Assembly: GCA_021784615.1 (NCBI GenBank)
Contig: JAJYHU010000214.1
Location: 1 to 6,174, forward strand
DNA length: 6,174 nucleotides
DNA from: Acidobacteriota bacterium
GTDB taxonomy: Bacteria; Acidobacteriota; Terriglobia; UBA7540
Reading direction: 5' to 3'
The translations under genes and the position numbers were made by a program. The notes below the pieces were generated by a model. It had not been told where the DNA came from and did no database searches. It saw nothing but the letters and a program-made list of their open reading frames with translations. The number at the start of each line of letters is the position of its first letter. Positions within the stretch are counted from its first letter, which is position 1. Below, piece by piece: positions 1 to 6,174 of this stretch.

Positions 1-51
1 GTGATCCCAGCGCTTTCCTGCCCTTTGCTGGAAAAGATCGAGGCGTGCCAT
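1..51 (-). CDS. Possible 5' end of a divergent unidentified gene (partial)
   Basis: Read on the minus strand, an ATG at 51-49 opens a frame that stays open to the window edge (17 codons, MARLDLFQQRAGKRWDH). A purine-rich AGAGGGG lies about 10 bases upstream of the ATG and could be its ribosome binding site. I do not recognise the product, and 17 residues are too few to assign a family. The competing reading is a plus-strand frame open from position 1 to a TGA at 70-72 (23 codons), which could equally be the tail of a gene lying before rel. Neither can be confirmed here. The minus-strand reading is slightly preferred because it has a start codon with a plausible ribosome site. Confidence 0.2.
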   Translation of the reverse strand, partial: MARLDLFQQRAGKRWDH

Positions 52-157
52 CAGGGTTTTTCCCCTCTTTGAACATGCCTGTTGCTTCAAAGACGAGGCG
101 CTTCAGCACGCCGCCGTGCTGGTCCACTTGAACCCTGTAGGATCAGTGCCCTAGAAT

Positions 158-165
158 GGGAGAGG
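158..165 (+). promoter_or_regulatory. Ribosome binding site of rel (decides the start)
   Basis: The purine run GGGAGAGG sits six bases before the ATG at 172 and directly abuts another in-frame ATG at 166. The spacing favours 172 as the true start, giving a protein beginning MSQFDDILRK. An in-frame TTG at 82 would add 30 Arg-rich residues that do not look like the usual Rel N-terminus, so that longer form is unlikely. Confidence 0.6.
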
Positions 166-171
166 ATGGAT

Positions 172-2319
172 ATGAGCCAATTTGATGACATCCTCCGCAA
201 AGTTCATGAGTACCGTCCGGACGACGATCTGGCGGTCCTCGGCAAGGCCTATCGTTTTTGCATCGAGCGCCACCAAGGCCAGCAGCGGCTCTCCGGCGAA
301 CCCTATGCTTCCCACCCCTTGCAAGTGGTGAACATCCTGGCGGAGATGCGGCTCGATCCGGTGTGCCTGACCGCCGGCATGCTTCACGACATCGTTGAGG
401 ACACGCCGACCAGCATCGAGGGGCTGCGGGGTGAATTTGGGGATGAGGTTGCGCAAATCGTCGAAGGTGTTACCAAGATCGGCCGAATCCATTTTCTTAG
501 TCCAGAAGAGCAGCAGGCGGAAAATTTCCGCAAGATGTTGCTGGCCATGGTGGATGACGTCCGGGTGGTTCTGGTCAAGCTTGCGGACCGTCTGCACAAC
601 ATGCGGACGCTCGAATTCCTCCCTGCCGACAAACGCCGGCGCATTGCCCATGAAACGCTTGAAATCTACGCGCCCATCGCCCACCGGTTGGGCATGGGGA
701 AAGTGCGCGGAGAATTGGAAGACCTGGCGTTCCAGTACCTTGAACCGGAGGCTTACGCGGAAGTCAAAAAGTCCGTGGAGCGGCGGCGCAAAGTCAGCGA
801 GGAATTTCTTGCCGAGGTCCGCGGTCTGGTCCAGGCCAAGATGGAGGAACATTCCATCCCAGCCAGGATCGAAGGGCGGATCAAGCGGCTCTACAGTATC
901 TGGCAAAAACTCCAACGCCAGCACATCGCCATCGAGCAGGTTTATGACCTGCTGGCCATTCGCATTATTACCGACGATGTCAAAAACTGTTACGCTGCGC
1001 TCGGCGTCATTCACAACACGTGGCGGCCGGTTCCGGGACGAATCAAGGATTTCATCGCCATCCCGCGGCCCAACCTCTATCAGTCGCTCCACACCTCGGT
1101 CATCGGGCCGCACGGGCAGCCCTTTGAGGTCCAGATCCGGACGGAAGAGATGCACCGGGTAGCGGAAGAGGGCATTGCGGCGCATTGGAAGTATAAGGAC
1201 GGACACGGCACGACCGTCCAGGACGCGGAGCGCTTTGCCTGGCTGCGCCACCTGGTGGAATGGCAGAAGGAGATGCGTGATCCGGGAGATTTCCTATCAA
1301 CGCTGAAGGTGGATCTCTATCCGCAGGAGGTTTACACCTTTACTCCAAAAGGGAAAGTTATTGTTTTGCCGCGCGAGGCGAGCCCCATTGACTTCGCCTA
1401 CGCCATCCACACGGAGATTGGCACCCATTGCGTGGGCGCCAAGGTGAACGGCCGGATTGTCCCGCTGAAATCGAGGCTGCGGAACGGCGACATCGTGGAG
1501 ATCACGACGCAGAGCAGCCAGACTCCCAGCCGCGACTGGCTGGCGCATGTGAAGACGTCGCGGGCGCGCAACAAGATCAAGCACTGGATCAACACAACTC
1601 AGCGGCGGCAGGCGGTTGAGATCGGCAAGCGGCTGCTTGAGAAGGACGCTCGAAAATACGGCGCCGTCCTGAAGAAGGTCGCTGATGAAGACTATCAGCG
1701 CGTGGCGCGCGAATACGGCTGCAGCCTGGTCGACGATTTGTATGCCGGTGTGGGTTTCGGCAAGTTTGTGGCGCGGCAGGTGCTGGCAAAGCTTGTTCCC
1801 ACCTTAGGCCATGAGCCGGGCCAGCCCTCCCGCCTTACCCGGACCGTCAAGCGCGTCCTGGGCATGTCGTCCGACGTTGCCATCCAGGTGCACGGGCATG
1901 GAGACCTGATGGTCTACAGAGCCCGGTGCTGCAACCCGATTCGCGGAGACGAGATTGTCGGATATATTACGCGCGGGAAAGGGATTTCCGTTCACGCCAA
2001 GAACTGCAAGAACGTTCAAAACCTTTTCTATGACGCGGAGCGGCGAATTGCAGTAGAATGGACAGGTCCCAAATATACGTTTTATCCTGTCAGGCTGAAT
2101 CTTTTGACGACCGACCGCCAAGGCATGCTGGCTGAGGTCACAGCGGCCATCAGCAGTGACCATTCAAACATCCAGAACATCGAGGCGCACACCGGGGACG
2201 AGCAGGCTTCGATTGAAGTCACGGTCGACATTGTCGATAAGAACCACCTCGACAAGATCGTGGCTTCGCTGAGAAAGATCGAAGGGGTCTACCAAGTGGA
2301 GCGGGTGGCGAAAGCCTAG
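172..2319 (+). CDS. rel: Bifunctional (p)ppGpp synthetase/hydrolase Rel (RelA/SpoT family)
   Basis: This cytoplasmic enzyme of the stringent response makes (p)ppGpp from ATP and GDP/GTP and hydrolyses it again. The predicted protein is 715 residues, normal for long RSH proteins. Domain order is complete. The N-terminal HD hydrolase has His48, the His72-Asp73 pair with Glu76-Asp77 (HDIVEDT) and Asp139 in LADRLHNMRT, spaced as in the Streptococcus Rel active site. The synthetase has Asp259 in YDLLAIR, then R290-I-K-D293, N301-L-Y-Q-S-L-H and Glu319 in EVQIRT. TGS spans about 386-446 and is followed by a helical region. The Cys/zinc-finger region has Cys586-Cys587, His608 and Cys612. A C-terminal ACT domain covers about 640-713. 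The RIKD signature is the RXKD form of bifunctional enzymes rather than the EXDD of synthetase-only RelA. Both activities should therefore be present, which suggests this is the main Rel of the genome. The gene stands alone, converging on rpmB. Regulation by stalled ribosomes through the C-terminal half is known for the family. Confidence 0.97.
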   Translation: MSQFDDILRKVHEYRPDDDLAVLGKAYRFCIERHQGQQRLSGEPYASHPLQVVNILAEMRLDPVCLTAGMLHDIVEDTPTSIEGLRGEFGDEVAQIVEGVTKIGRIHFLSPEEQQAENFRKMLLAMVDDVRVVLVKLADRLHNMRTLEFLPADKRRRIAHETLEIYAPIAHRLGMGKVRGELEDLAFQYLEPEAYAEVKKSVERRRKVSEEFLAEVRGLVQAKMEEHSIPARIEGRIKRLYSIWQKLQRQHIAIEQVYDLLAIRIITDDVKNCYAALGVIHNTWRPVPGRIKDFIAIPRPNLYQSLHTSVIGPHGQPFEVQIRTEEMHRVAEEGIAAHWKYKDGHGTTVQDAERFAWLRHLVEWQKEMRDPGDFLSTLKVDLYPQEVYTFTPKGKVIVLPREASPIDFAYAIHTEIGTHCVGAKVNGRIVPLKSRLRNGDIVEITTQSSQTPSRDWLAHVKTSRARNKIKHWINTTQRRQAVEIGKRLLEKDARKYGAVLKKVADEDYQRVAREYGCSLVDDLYAGVGFGKFVARQVLAKLVPTLGHEPGQPSRLTRTVKRVLGMSSDVAIQVHGHGDLMVYRARCCNPIRGDEIVGYITRGKGISVHAKNCKNVQNLFYDAERRIAVEWTGPKYTFYPVRLNLLTTDRQGMLAEVTAAISSDHSNIQNIEAHTGDEQASIEVTVDIVDKNHLDKIVASLRKIEGVYQVERVAKA

Positions 2320-2442
2320 CGTTTGGGACTGCGCCCCCAGGTTAGCTGATGCTAAAACGTATCTGCTTTTGCCCTGGACGAACCCAACAGCCCAGCGCAG
2401 CAGGCTTGAATCTTGAGCGCGCGGAGATATGATGAAGCGCGC
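2320..2442. other. Convergent intergenic region between rel and rpmB with weak inverted repeats
   Basis: This 123-base gap receives transcription from both sides. I see two small inverted repeats. TTAGC-TGAT-GCTAA lies at 2342-2355, a five-pair stem with a tetraloop. GCGCGC at 2417-2422 is repeated at 2437-2442 and, on the minus strand, could form a six-pair stem with a 14-base loop starting right after the rpmB stop. Neither is followed by a T-run in the relevant direction, so neither is a convincing intrinsic terminator. No reading frame here looks coding. Confidence 0.3.
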
Positions 2443-2634
2443 CTACGCAGGTTTAACGACTTTGCCGGATCGGATGCAGGCGGTGCAAACACGAATGGTT
2501 TTCCGTGCGCCATTGACGACTGCGCGAACGCGGCGAAGGTTGGGATTCCAGCGGCGCCGGGTGATGTTGTGAGCGTGACTGACGTGGTTACCGTACGCGG
2601 GGCCTTTCCCGCAAATCTCGCAGCTACGTGCCAT
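2443..2634 (-). CDS. rpmB: 50S ribosomal protein L28 (bL28), zinc-binding form
   Basis: A 63-residue basic protein of the large ribosomal subunit. It begins MARSCEICGKGPAYGN, followed by HVSHAHN and then RRRWNPNLRRVR, the standard bL28 signature. Cys5-x2-Cys8 and Cys50-x2-Cys53 form two CxxC pairs, which mark the zinc-ribbon (C+) variant seen in actinobacteria and others. The E. coli protein lacks these pairs. Length is typical of short L28 proteins. The start at 2634 is fixed by family alignment and by AGGGAG five bases upstream; an in-frame ATG 60 bases further up lies within the leader and promoter and is not the start. The gene is monocistronic as far as the window shows: its usual partner rpmG is not beside it. 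Rel converges on its 3' end and the foldase gene diverges from its 5' side. Confidence 0.96.
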   Translation of the reverse strand: MARSCEICGKGPAYGNHVSHAHNITRRRWNPNLRRVRAVVNGARKTIRVCTACIRSGKVVKPA

Positions 2635-2680
2635 GAAAACTCCCTTTAGAATGGAAAGCAATCTCAAAATGCAATTTCCA

Positions 2681-2709
2681 ATTATACCAAACATTTTCCG
2701 CCGTGCCTA
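2681..2709 (-). promoter_or_regulatory. Sigma-70-type promoter of rpmB
   Basis: On the minus strand a perfect TATAAT (-10, plus-strand 2681-2686) is preceded by TAGGCA (-35, 2704-2709; four of six consensus bases) with a 17-base spacer. Transcription would begin near 2674, giving a leader of about 40 bases that contains the AGGGAG ribosome site. The segment is clearly richer in A and T than the surrounding genes. Because this promoter occupies 2681-2709, it also argues that the divergent foldase gene does not start at the ATGs upstream of it. Confidence 0.65.
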
Positions 2710-2740
2710 TCAGTTCTTGCCAACCTGCCGAGTGACGAAA

Positions 2741-2747
2741 GGGAAGG
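2741..2747 (+). promoter_or_regulatory. Likely ribosome binding site of the foldase gene
   Basis: GGGAAGG lies eight bases upstream of an in-frame TTG at 2756. It is the best ribosome site in front of any candidate start of the foldase gene. An in-frame GTG at 2732 and ATGs at 2633, 2651 and 2669 have no comparable site. Confidence 0.4.
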
Positions 2748-2755
2748 CGAAACGC

Positions 2756-3829
2756 TTGGGCTACGGGCTCGCAAGCGTTTTTCAACGGAGGCCTCTGGCG
2801 CAAATCCTTTGCCTGCCCGCCATCCTGGCTCTGCTCCTCGTGACGTTTGCCTGCCAGAAGCCCCAACTGAAATCCGGGGTTGCCTGGGCGGAAGTGGACG
2901 GCCAGCCGATCTTTCGCGACCAGGTGGAGAAGATCTATCGCAGCCGAGTAAGCTCGAGCGGGGCGGCCGCCGACAAAGAGGAAGTGCTCAGCTACGAGCT
3001 GAACATTCTCGATGAGCTGATTAACAACCAGATTTTGCTGGCCCATGCCGCGCACTCCGGCATCACGGTTTCGGAGGCGGAAGTGGACACCAAGGTGAGC
3101 CAGCTTGAGAGTCCGTACTCGCGGGAAGAGTTCCAACAGAAGTTGAAGCAGCGGGGCATGGATGAGAGCGACCTTCGGGAGGAAGTGCGCACCACGCTGA
3201 TGGTGAACAAGCTCATCACCAAGGATATCGACTCGCGCATTTCCGTCAGCCCGGAGGAGATCGCAGCCTATTACGGGCGAAACAAGAGCGCCTTCAACGT
3301 GCCGGAAACAGAGTATCACCTGGCGCAGATCGAGGTGACTTCCCGGCCGGACAGCGACGTGCGAAACCTGAAAAACGACGATGCCAAAACTCCGCAGGCG
3401 GCGGAGCGCAAAATCATGGCGCTTTACGCCCAGCTTCACTCCGGCGCGGATTTTTCCACCGTGGCGCAGGAATATTCCGAGGATCCCACAACCACTTCGA
3501 CCGGGGGCGACATGGGTTTCATTCCGGCTTCGGGCCTGGACGCCAACCCCACTCTTAAAAAGATCGTCCTGTCGCTGAAGGTGGGGGAGATTTCGGGGAT
3601 TATCAAGACCAAGGATGCTTACCATATCATCAAGCTTCTCGGCATTGAACAGGCCGGGCAGGGCGAGTTGTCGGATCCCAAAGTGCAAAGCAGCATTCGC
3701 AAGACTCTCGTGAATGAAAAGGAACAGCTCCTGAAGGCCGCGTACATTGAGAACCTGCGCGACCAGGCCAAAGTGAAAAACCTTTTGGCCCAGCAGATTG
3801 TCCAGCACGGCGCCGATTCCGTGCAGTGA
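2756..3829 (+). CDS. SurA/PrsA-like peptidyl-prolyl cis-trans isomerase, exported, probable lipoprotein
   Basis: A parvulin-type foldase that should assist folding of secreted or outer-membrane proteins outside the cytoplasm. From the TTG at 2756 it has 357 residues. Residues 1-32 look like a signal peptide (n-region with RR, then a hydrophobic run LPAILALLLVTFA) ending at Cys33. The sequence before that Cys (TFA-C) is a poor lipobox, so lipidation is probable rather than certain. Next comes a SurA-N-like helical segment, about 40-180, with VDGQPIFRDQVE near its beginning and NILDELINNQILL further in. One rotamase (PPIC) domain covers about 187-299, with His188 (EYHLAQIEV), FSTVAQEYSEDP, GGDMGF at 250-255 and YHIIKL near 289-294. 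A helical tail ends the protein. Only one PPIase domain is present, against two in E. coli SurA. The start is uncertain: the frame is open back to an ATG at 2633 (398 residues), but that form would begin inside rpmB and run through its promoter. The gene ends 10 bases from the convergent carrier-protein gene. Confidence 0.88.
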   Translation: MGYGLASVFQRRPLAQILCLPAILALLLVTFACQKPQLKSGVAWAEVDGQPIFRDQVEKIYRSRVSSSGAAADKEEVLSYELNILDELINNQILLAHAAHSGITVSEAEVDTKVSQLESPYSREEFQQKLKQRGMDESDLREEVRTTLMVNKLITKDIDSRISVSPEEIAAYYGRNKSAFNVPETEYHLAQIEVTSRPDSDVRNLKNDDAKTPQAAERKIMALYAQLHSGADFSTVAQEYSEDPTTTSTGGDMGFIPASGLDANPTLKKIVLSLKVGEISGIIKTKDAYHIIKLLGIEQAGQGELSDPKVQSSIRKTLVNEKEQLLKAAYIENLRDQAKVKNLLAQQIVQHGADSVQ

Positions 3830-3839
3830 AGGGCTGCGC

Positions 3840-4385
3840 TCATTCCAGCCTCAGCAGCTTGGAGCCTGCTTCGATTCCCATTCCCTCCCGGACGTGAAGT
3901 TCCACCACGCGCCCCGCGCGCGGCGCGCGCAGCTCATTCTGCATTTTCATGGCCTCGATCACCAGAAGTCCCTGGCCGCGGGCGACCTCCTGGTCCCGCT
4001 CGACCAGAATCCTGACGATCTTTCCGGGCATAGGCGCGATGATTTCCTGCGGACCGTCCTGGACGGAAACTCGTCCGGCAAAACGCCGCGAGCGCGGGTC
4101 GCGCGCTTCCAGATAAAAACTGTGCTCGGCAATCGTGACCACCCAGGCGCCCAAGCCGCCCGCGGAATTTCCGGAAGCCGGAGCGACGCGCGCTTCATAC
4201 GAGCGCCCCTCGAGAAGAATGGAATAGGTGCCCGGAGCGATTTCCACCCAATCGGCTTCCAGCGGCTTGCCGTCAATCGTAAAGCGTTTCCCGGCCCCGG
4301 CGGCTTCAGCCTCCGCGCGCGCGGGCAACTCCACGCGATGCCGGCTATTTCCGCTTCCTTTGTGCACTTCGATTTCGAAGATCAT
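3840..4385 (-). CDS. Biotin carboxyl carrier protein with BT-like domain (acyl-CoA carboxylase)
   Basis: This 181-residue protein carries the biotin that shuttles carboxyl groups between the biotin carboxylase and the carboxyltransferase. The C-terminal biotinyl domain, about 114-181, begins IIAPMPGKIV and contains EAMKM with Lys147 as the expected biotinylation site, then the APRAGRV hairpin. The first 110 residues are unlike the Ala/Pro-rich linker of classical AccB. They form a predicted beta-rich stretch (FTIDGKPLEADWV, YSILLEGRSYEARV, WVVTIAEHSFYLEARD) resembling the BT domain of propionyl- and methylcrotonyl-CoA carboxylase alpha chains. It lies 37 bases downstream of the biotin carboxylase gene in the same direction and is very likely cotranscribed and translated as its partner. 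The ribosome site is weak (AGGG 11 bases before the ATG), so translation may depend on coupling to the upstream gene. The substrate (acetyl-, propionyl- or other acyl-CoA) cannot be decided from this subunit. Confidence 0.95.
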   Translation of the reverse strand: MIFEIEVHKGSGNSRHRVELPARAEAEAAGAGKRFTIDGKPLEADWVEIAPGTYSILLEGRSYEARVAPASGNSAGGLGAWVVTIAEHSFYLEARDPRSRRFAGRVSVQDGPQEIIAPMPGKIVRILVERDQEVARGQGLLVIEAMKMQNELRAPRAGRVVELHVREGMGIEAGSKLLRLE

Positions 4386-4422
4386 CTTGTTTCAAACCCT
4401 ATTGACGCGTGCCGCGCCCACC

Positions 4423-5943
4423 CTAGGGCTTCAGCAATCGCTCCCGGCCTTCGGCTTTCCAGCGCGAGACGCCGGCGTGGCGCGCCGGGGCCTGGGGCTG
4501 CGCCTGGCGGTTGCGCAGTTCGAGCGCCAGCGCCAGCAGGGCCACGCTTTCCATAACCTGGGGCGGAGGATTCTCAAGCGAGCCTTCGGCCAGCATGCGG
4601 TCAATGAATCCGGTATCGATCTCGCCTTCGGCGAATTCCGGATGCTCAAGAAGCTGCCGGAAGAATTGCAAAGTGGTTTTAACCCCGGCCACTTCATACT
4701 CGCTCAGCGCGCGGCGCATGCGCGCCACCGCAGATCGGCGGTCCGTTCCCCAGACGATCAGCTTGGAGAGCAGCGGATCGTAGTCGAGCGGCACCCGCCA
4801 GCCTTCATAAACGCCGCTATCGTTGCGCACGCCGGGGCCGGATGGAATGGCCAGGCGCGTGATGAGGCCGGGCGAAGGGAAGAATCCGCGCGCGGGATCT
4901 TCGGCGTAAATGCGGCACTCGATCGCGGAGCCGCGCAGCTTCACGTCTTCCTGCCGCCACTCGAGGCGCTTGCCCGCGGCAATCCTGATCTGCTCTTTGA
5001 CCAGATCGATTCCCACCACAAGTTCTGTGACGGGATGCTCCACCTGGAGCCGCGTGTTCATTTCGAGAAAATAGAAATTGCGGTCCTGGTCGACCAGAAA
5101 CTCGACGGTGCCGGCGTTCGTGTAGCCGGCCAGCTTGCCAATCTTGACCGCCGTCTCGCCCATCCTCCGGCGCAAATCTTCATCAAGCAGGGGAGACGGG
5201 CATTCTTCCAGCACCTTCTGGTGGCGGCGCTGCAGCGAGCACTCCCGCTCGCCGAGATAGATCAGGCGGCCGTGGCTGTCGCCGAGGAGTTGGATCTCGA
5301 TGTGGCGGGGGCGTTCGAGATATTTTTCAAGATAGACCGAAGAATCGTTGAAAGCGTTTTGCGCCTCCGAGCGCGCCTGGCGATAAGCGGAATCAAGTTC
5401 CTCCGCGGAGCGGACCATGCGGAGCCCTTTGCCGCCGCCTCCGGCCGAAGCCTTCAGCATCACCGGGAAGCCCAGCTTTTGCGCGATGCGGCGGATTTCC
5501 TTGAGGTCTTCCAGGTTGGCGTCCGTGCCGGGCACCACGGGCAGGCCCGCCTGGATGAGCGCGTGGCGCGCGGCCGTCTTTGATCCCATCAGTTCCATGG
5601 CCTCGGGCGCGGGGCCGATGAAAACGATTCCGGCATCGCGGCAGGCGCGCGCAAACGCCGGGTTCTCGGCGAGAAAGCCGTAGCCGGGATGGATGGCGCG
5701 GGCGCCTGAGCGCCGGGCGGCCGCGAGGATGCGGTCAATGCGCAGGTAGCTTTCCGTGGAAGGAGCAGGGCCGATGGGATAAGCCTCATCAGCGTAACGA
5801 ACGTGCAGCGCTTTGCGGTCGGCTTCCGAGTAAACGGCCACGCTCCCAATGCCCATCTCGCGGCAGGCCCGCATCACGCGCACCGCAATCTCTCCGCGAT
5901 TGGCAACCAGGATTTTCTTGAACATTCGCGTAGAAGCGGACAT
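4423..5943 (-). CDS. accC: Biotin carboxylase subunit of an acyl-CoA carboxylase (AccC/PccA type)
   Basis: It catalyses ATP- and bicarbonate-dependent carboxylation of biotin on the carrier protein. The protein is 506 residues from the ATG at 5943 (500 from the ATG at 5925). The order is a pre-ATP-grasp domain (FKKILVANRGEIAVRV, AIHPGYGFLAEN), an ATP-grasp domain and a C-terminal domain. Key residues are present: Lys122, Lys164 before the glycine loop GGGGKG, His214 and Glu216 in HIEIQ, Glu281 in GTVEF, Glu294-Met-Asn296 with Arg298, and Gln300-Val-Glu302 (RLQVEHP), and Arg344 in ECRIYAED. They align with the E. coli AccC active site at a shift of five to six residues. About 50 extra residues follow the usual AccC end and finish with SRWKAEGRERLLKP, resembling the beginning of a BT domain in longer alpha chains. 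An in-frame TGA directly precedes the first ATG, so no longer form exists. The second ATG gives the more typical N-terminus (MFKKILVANRGE). Neither ATG has a clear ribosome site. The gene leads the carboxylase pair; the 60 bases separating it from the upstream gene end hold no promoter I can recognise. Confidence 0.96.
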   Translation of the reverse strand: MSASTRMFKKILVANRGEIAVRVMRACREMGIGSVAVYSEADRKALHVRYADEAYPIGPAPSTESYLRIDRILAAARRSGARAIHPGYGFLAENPAFARACRDAGIVFIGPAPEAMELMGSKTAARHALIQAGLPVVPGTDANLEDLKEIRRIAQKLGFPVMLKASAGGGGKGLRMVRSAEELDSAYRQARSEAQNAFNDSSVYLEKYLERPRHIEIQLLGDSHGRLIYLGERECSLQRRHQKVLEECPSPLLDEDLRRRMGETAVKIGKLAGYTNAGTVEFLVDQDRNFYFLEMNTRLQVEHPVTELVVGIDLVKEQIRIAAGKRLEWRQEDVKLRGSAIECRIYAEDPARGFFPSPGLITRLAIPSGPGVRNDSGVYEGWRVPLDYDPLLSKLIVWGTDRRSAVARMRRALSEYEVAGVKTTLQFFRQLLEHPEFAEGEIDTGFIDRMLAEGSLENPPPQVMESVALLALALELRNRQAQPQAPARHAGVSRWKAEGRERLLKP

Positions 5944-6003
5944 TCAGATATGCGGACGGAGGAAGTTCGCAGCGCCTTGCTAACTTGATCTCCTCTCTCT
6001 AAC

Positions 6004-6174
6004 CTAGAGGCCTTGGACAGGTTCGGAAGGCGTGGGAGAGAATATTTTCTTCCGCACTAAAATATTGATGTAATCCTCTTTGGAAACAGAACAGCTTATT
6101 AGCCCGGCCAACTCCTTTTCGTTCACTTTTAGTTGCTGTCGAATAAGGTGTTCGGGAGCTTCCTTATTTCCGTG
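6004..6174 (-). CDS. 3' end of an unidentified gene (partial, runs off the window)
   Basis: On the minus strand one frame is open from the window edge to a TAG at 6006-6004, giving the last 56 residues of a protein; the other two minus-strand frames stop early. The sequence starts HGNKEAPEHLIRQQLKVNEK, contains SKEDYINILVRKKIF and ends in EPVQGL. It is rich in Lys, Glu and Ile and looks like a soluble, largely helical tail. I do not recognise the family. Base composition differs sharply from its neighbours: by hand count 6061-6174 is about 42% G+C, against 72% for 5641-5700 inside accC. This could mean a recently acquired gene or simply a poorly conserved tail. It reads in the same direction as accC with 60 bases between them, so readthrough into the carboxylase genes is possible. 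Confidence 0.5.
   Translation of the reverse strand, partial: HGNKEAPEHLIRQQLKVNEKELAGLISCSVSKEDYINILVRKKIFSPTPSEPVQGL

Noticed and set aside
128..157. TTGAAC, 18 bases, TAGAAT as a promoter for rel
   Set aside because: The boxes are reasonable, but transcription would begin near 164, almost on the start codon, and would remove the GGGAGAGG ribosome site from the message. A chance match or a leaderless transcript cannot be told apart here.
151..1251. Long minus-strand open frame (366 codons) opposite rel
   Set aside because: It is antisense to the conserved catalytic domains of rel, has no recognisable domain and is explained by GC-rich codon bias leaving the opposite strand open.
2413..2649. 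Plus-strand small open frame of 78 codons between rel and the foldase
   Set aside because: It is entirely opposite rpmB, whose product is clearly L28.
2624..3808. Minus-strand open frame of 394 codons opposite the foldase
   Set aside because: The plus strand encodes an unmistakable parvulin protein; the antisense product has no domain and also overlaps the start of rpmB.
3900..3935. Dense GCGC-rich stretch that could be a hairpin or repeat
   Set aside because: It encodes the conserved APRAGRV turn of the biotinyl domain; the alternating G/C arises from Arg, Ala and Gly codons.
4421..4428. Palindrome CCCTAGGG at the end of accC
   Set aside because: An eight-base palindrome overlapping the stop codon, with no second copy seen nearby and no T-run; not evidence for a site or terminator.
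4228..5583. Long plus-strand open frame (451 codons) opposite accC
   Set aside because: It lies antisense to a clearly conserved biotin carboxylase and its product shows no family signature; it is a shadow of high-GC codon use.

Overview
The window is a compact, GC-rich piece of bacterial chromosome with five complete protein genes and one or two gene ends at the margins. I recognise no RNA gene, insertion sequence, CRISPR array, phage gene or defence gene. Everything interior is conserved housekeeping content. The organism cannot be named from this alone. A single bifunctional long Rel, a zinc-binding (four-Cys) L28, a lipoprotein-like parvulin foldase and a split acyl-CoA carboxylase alpha chain in a high-GC genome would fit an Acidobacteriota-like or other deep-branching Gram-negative lineage. 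That is inference only.

Layout, left to right. Positions 1-171 are upstream of rel and may hold the first codons of a divergent minus-strand gene. Positions 172-2319 (+) encode a full-length Rel (p)ppGpp synthetase/hydrolase with both catalytic centres intact. Positions 2320-2442 are a convergent intergenic gap with only weak inverted repeats. Positions 2443-2634 (-) encode ribosomal protein L28, with a very good sigma-70-type promoter at 2681-2709. Divergent from it, about 2756-3829 (+) encodes an exported SurA/PrsA-like peptidyl-prolyl isomerase. It ends 10 bases from the end of the convergent carboxylase operon. That operon (-) reads accC-type biotin carboxylase (5943 to 4423), then a biotin carrier protein (4385 to 3840). 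At the right edge the 3' end of an unrecognised, markedly AT-richer minus-strand gene (6174 to 6004) lies upstream of the carboxylase in the same direction.

How the genes relate. The two carboxylase genes together make the biotin-carboxylating half of an acyl-CoA carboxylase. The second gene carries a BT-like domain plus the biotinyl domain, so the pair looks like a propionyl/methylcrotonyl-type alpha chain cut in two. The carboxyltransferase partner is not in the window. Rel and L28 are linked only by the general theme of ribosome and growth control, and they are transcribed towards each other. The foldase is functionally unrelated to its neighbours. The window is mostly ordinary; the points worth a second look are the split alpha chain, the low-GC gene end at the right edge and the overlapping divergent control region of rpmB and the foldase.
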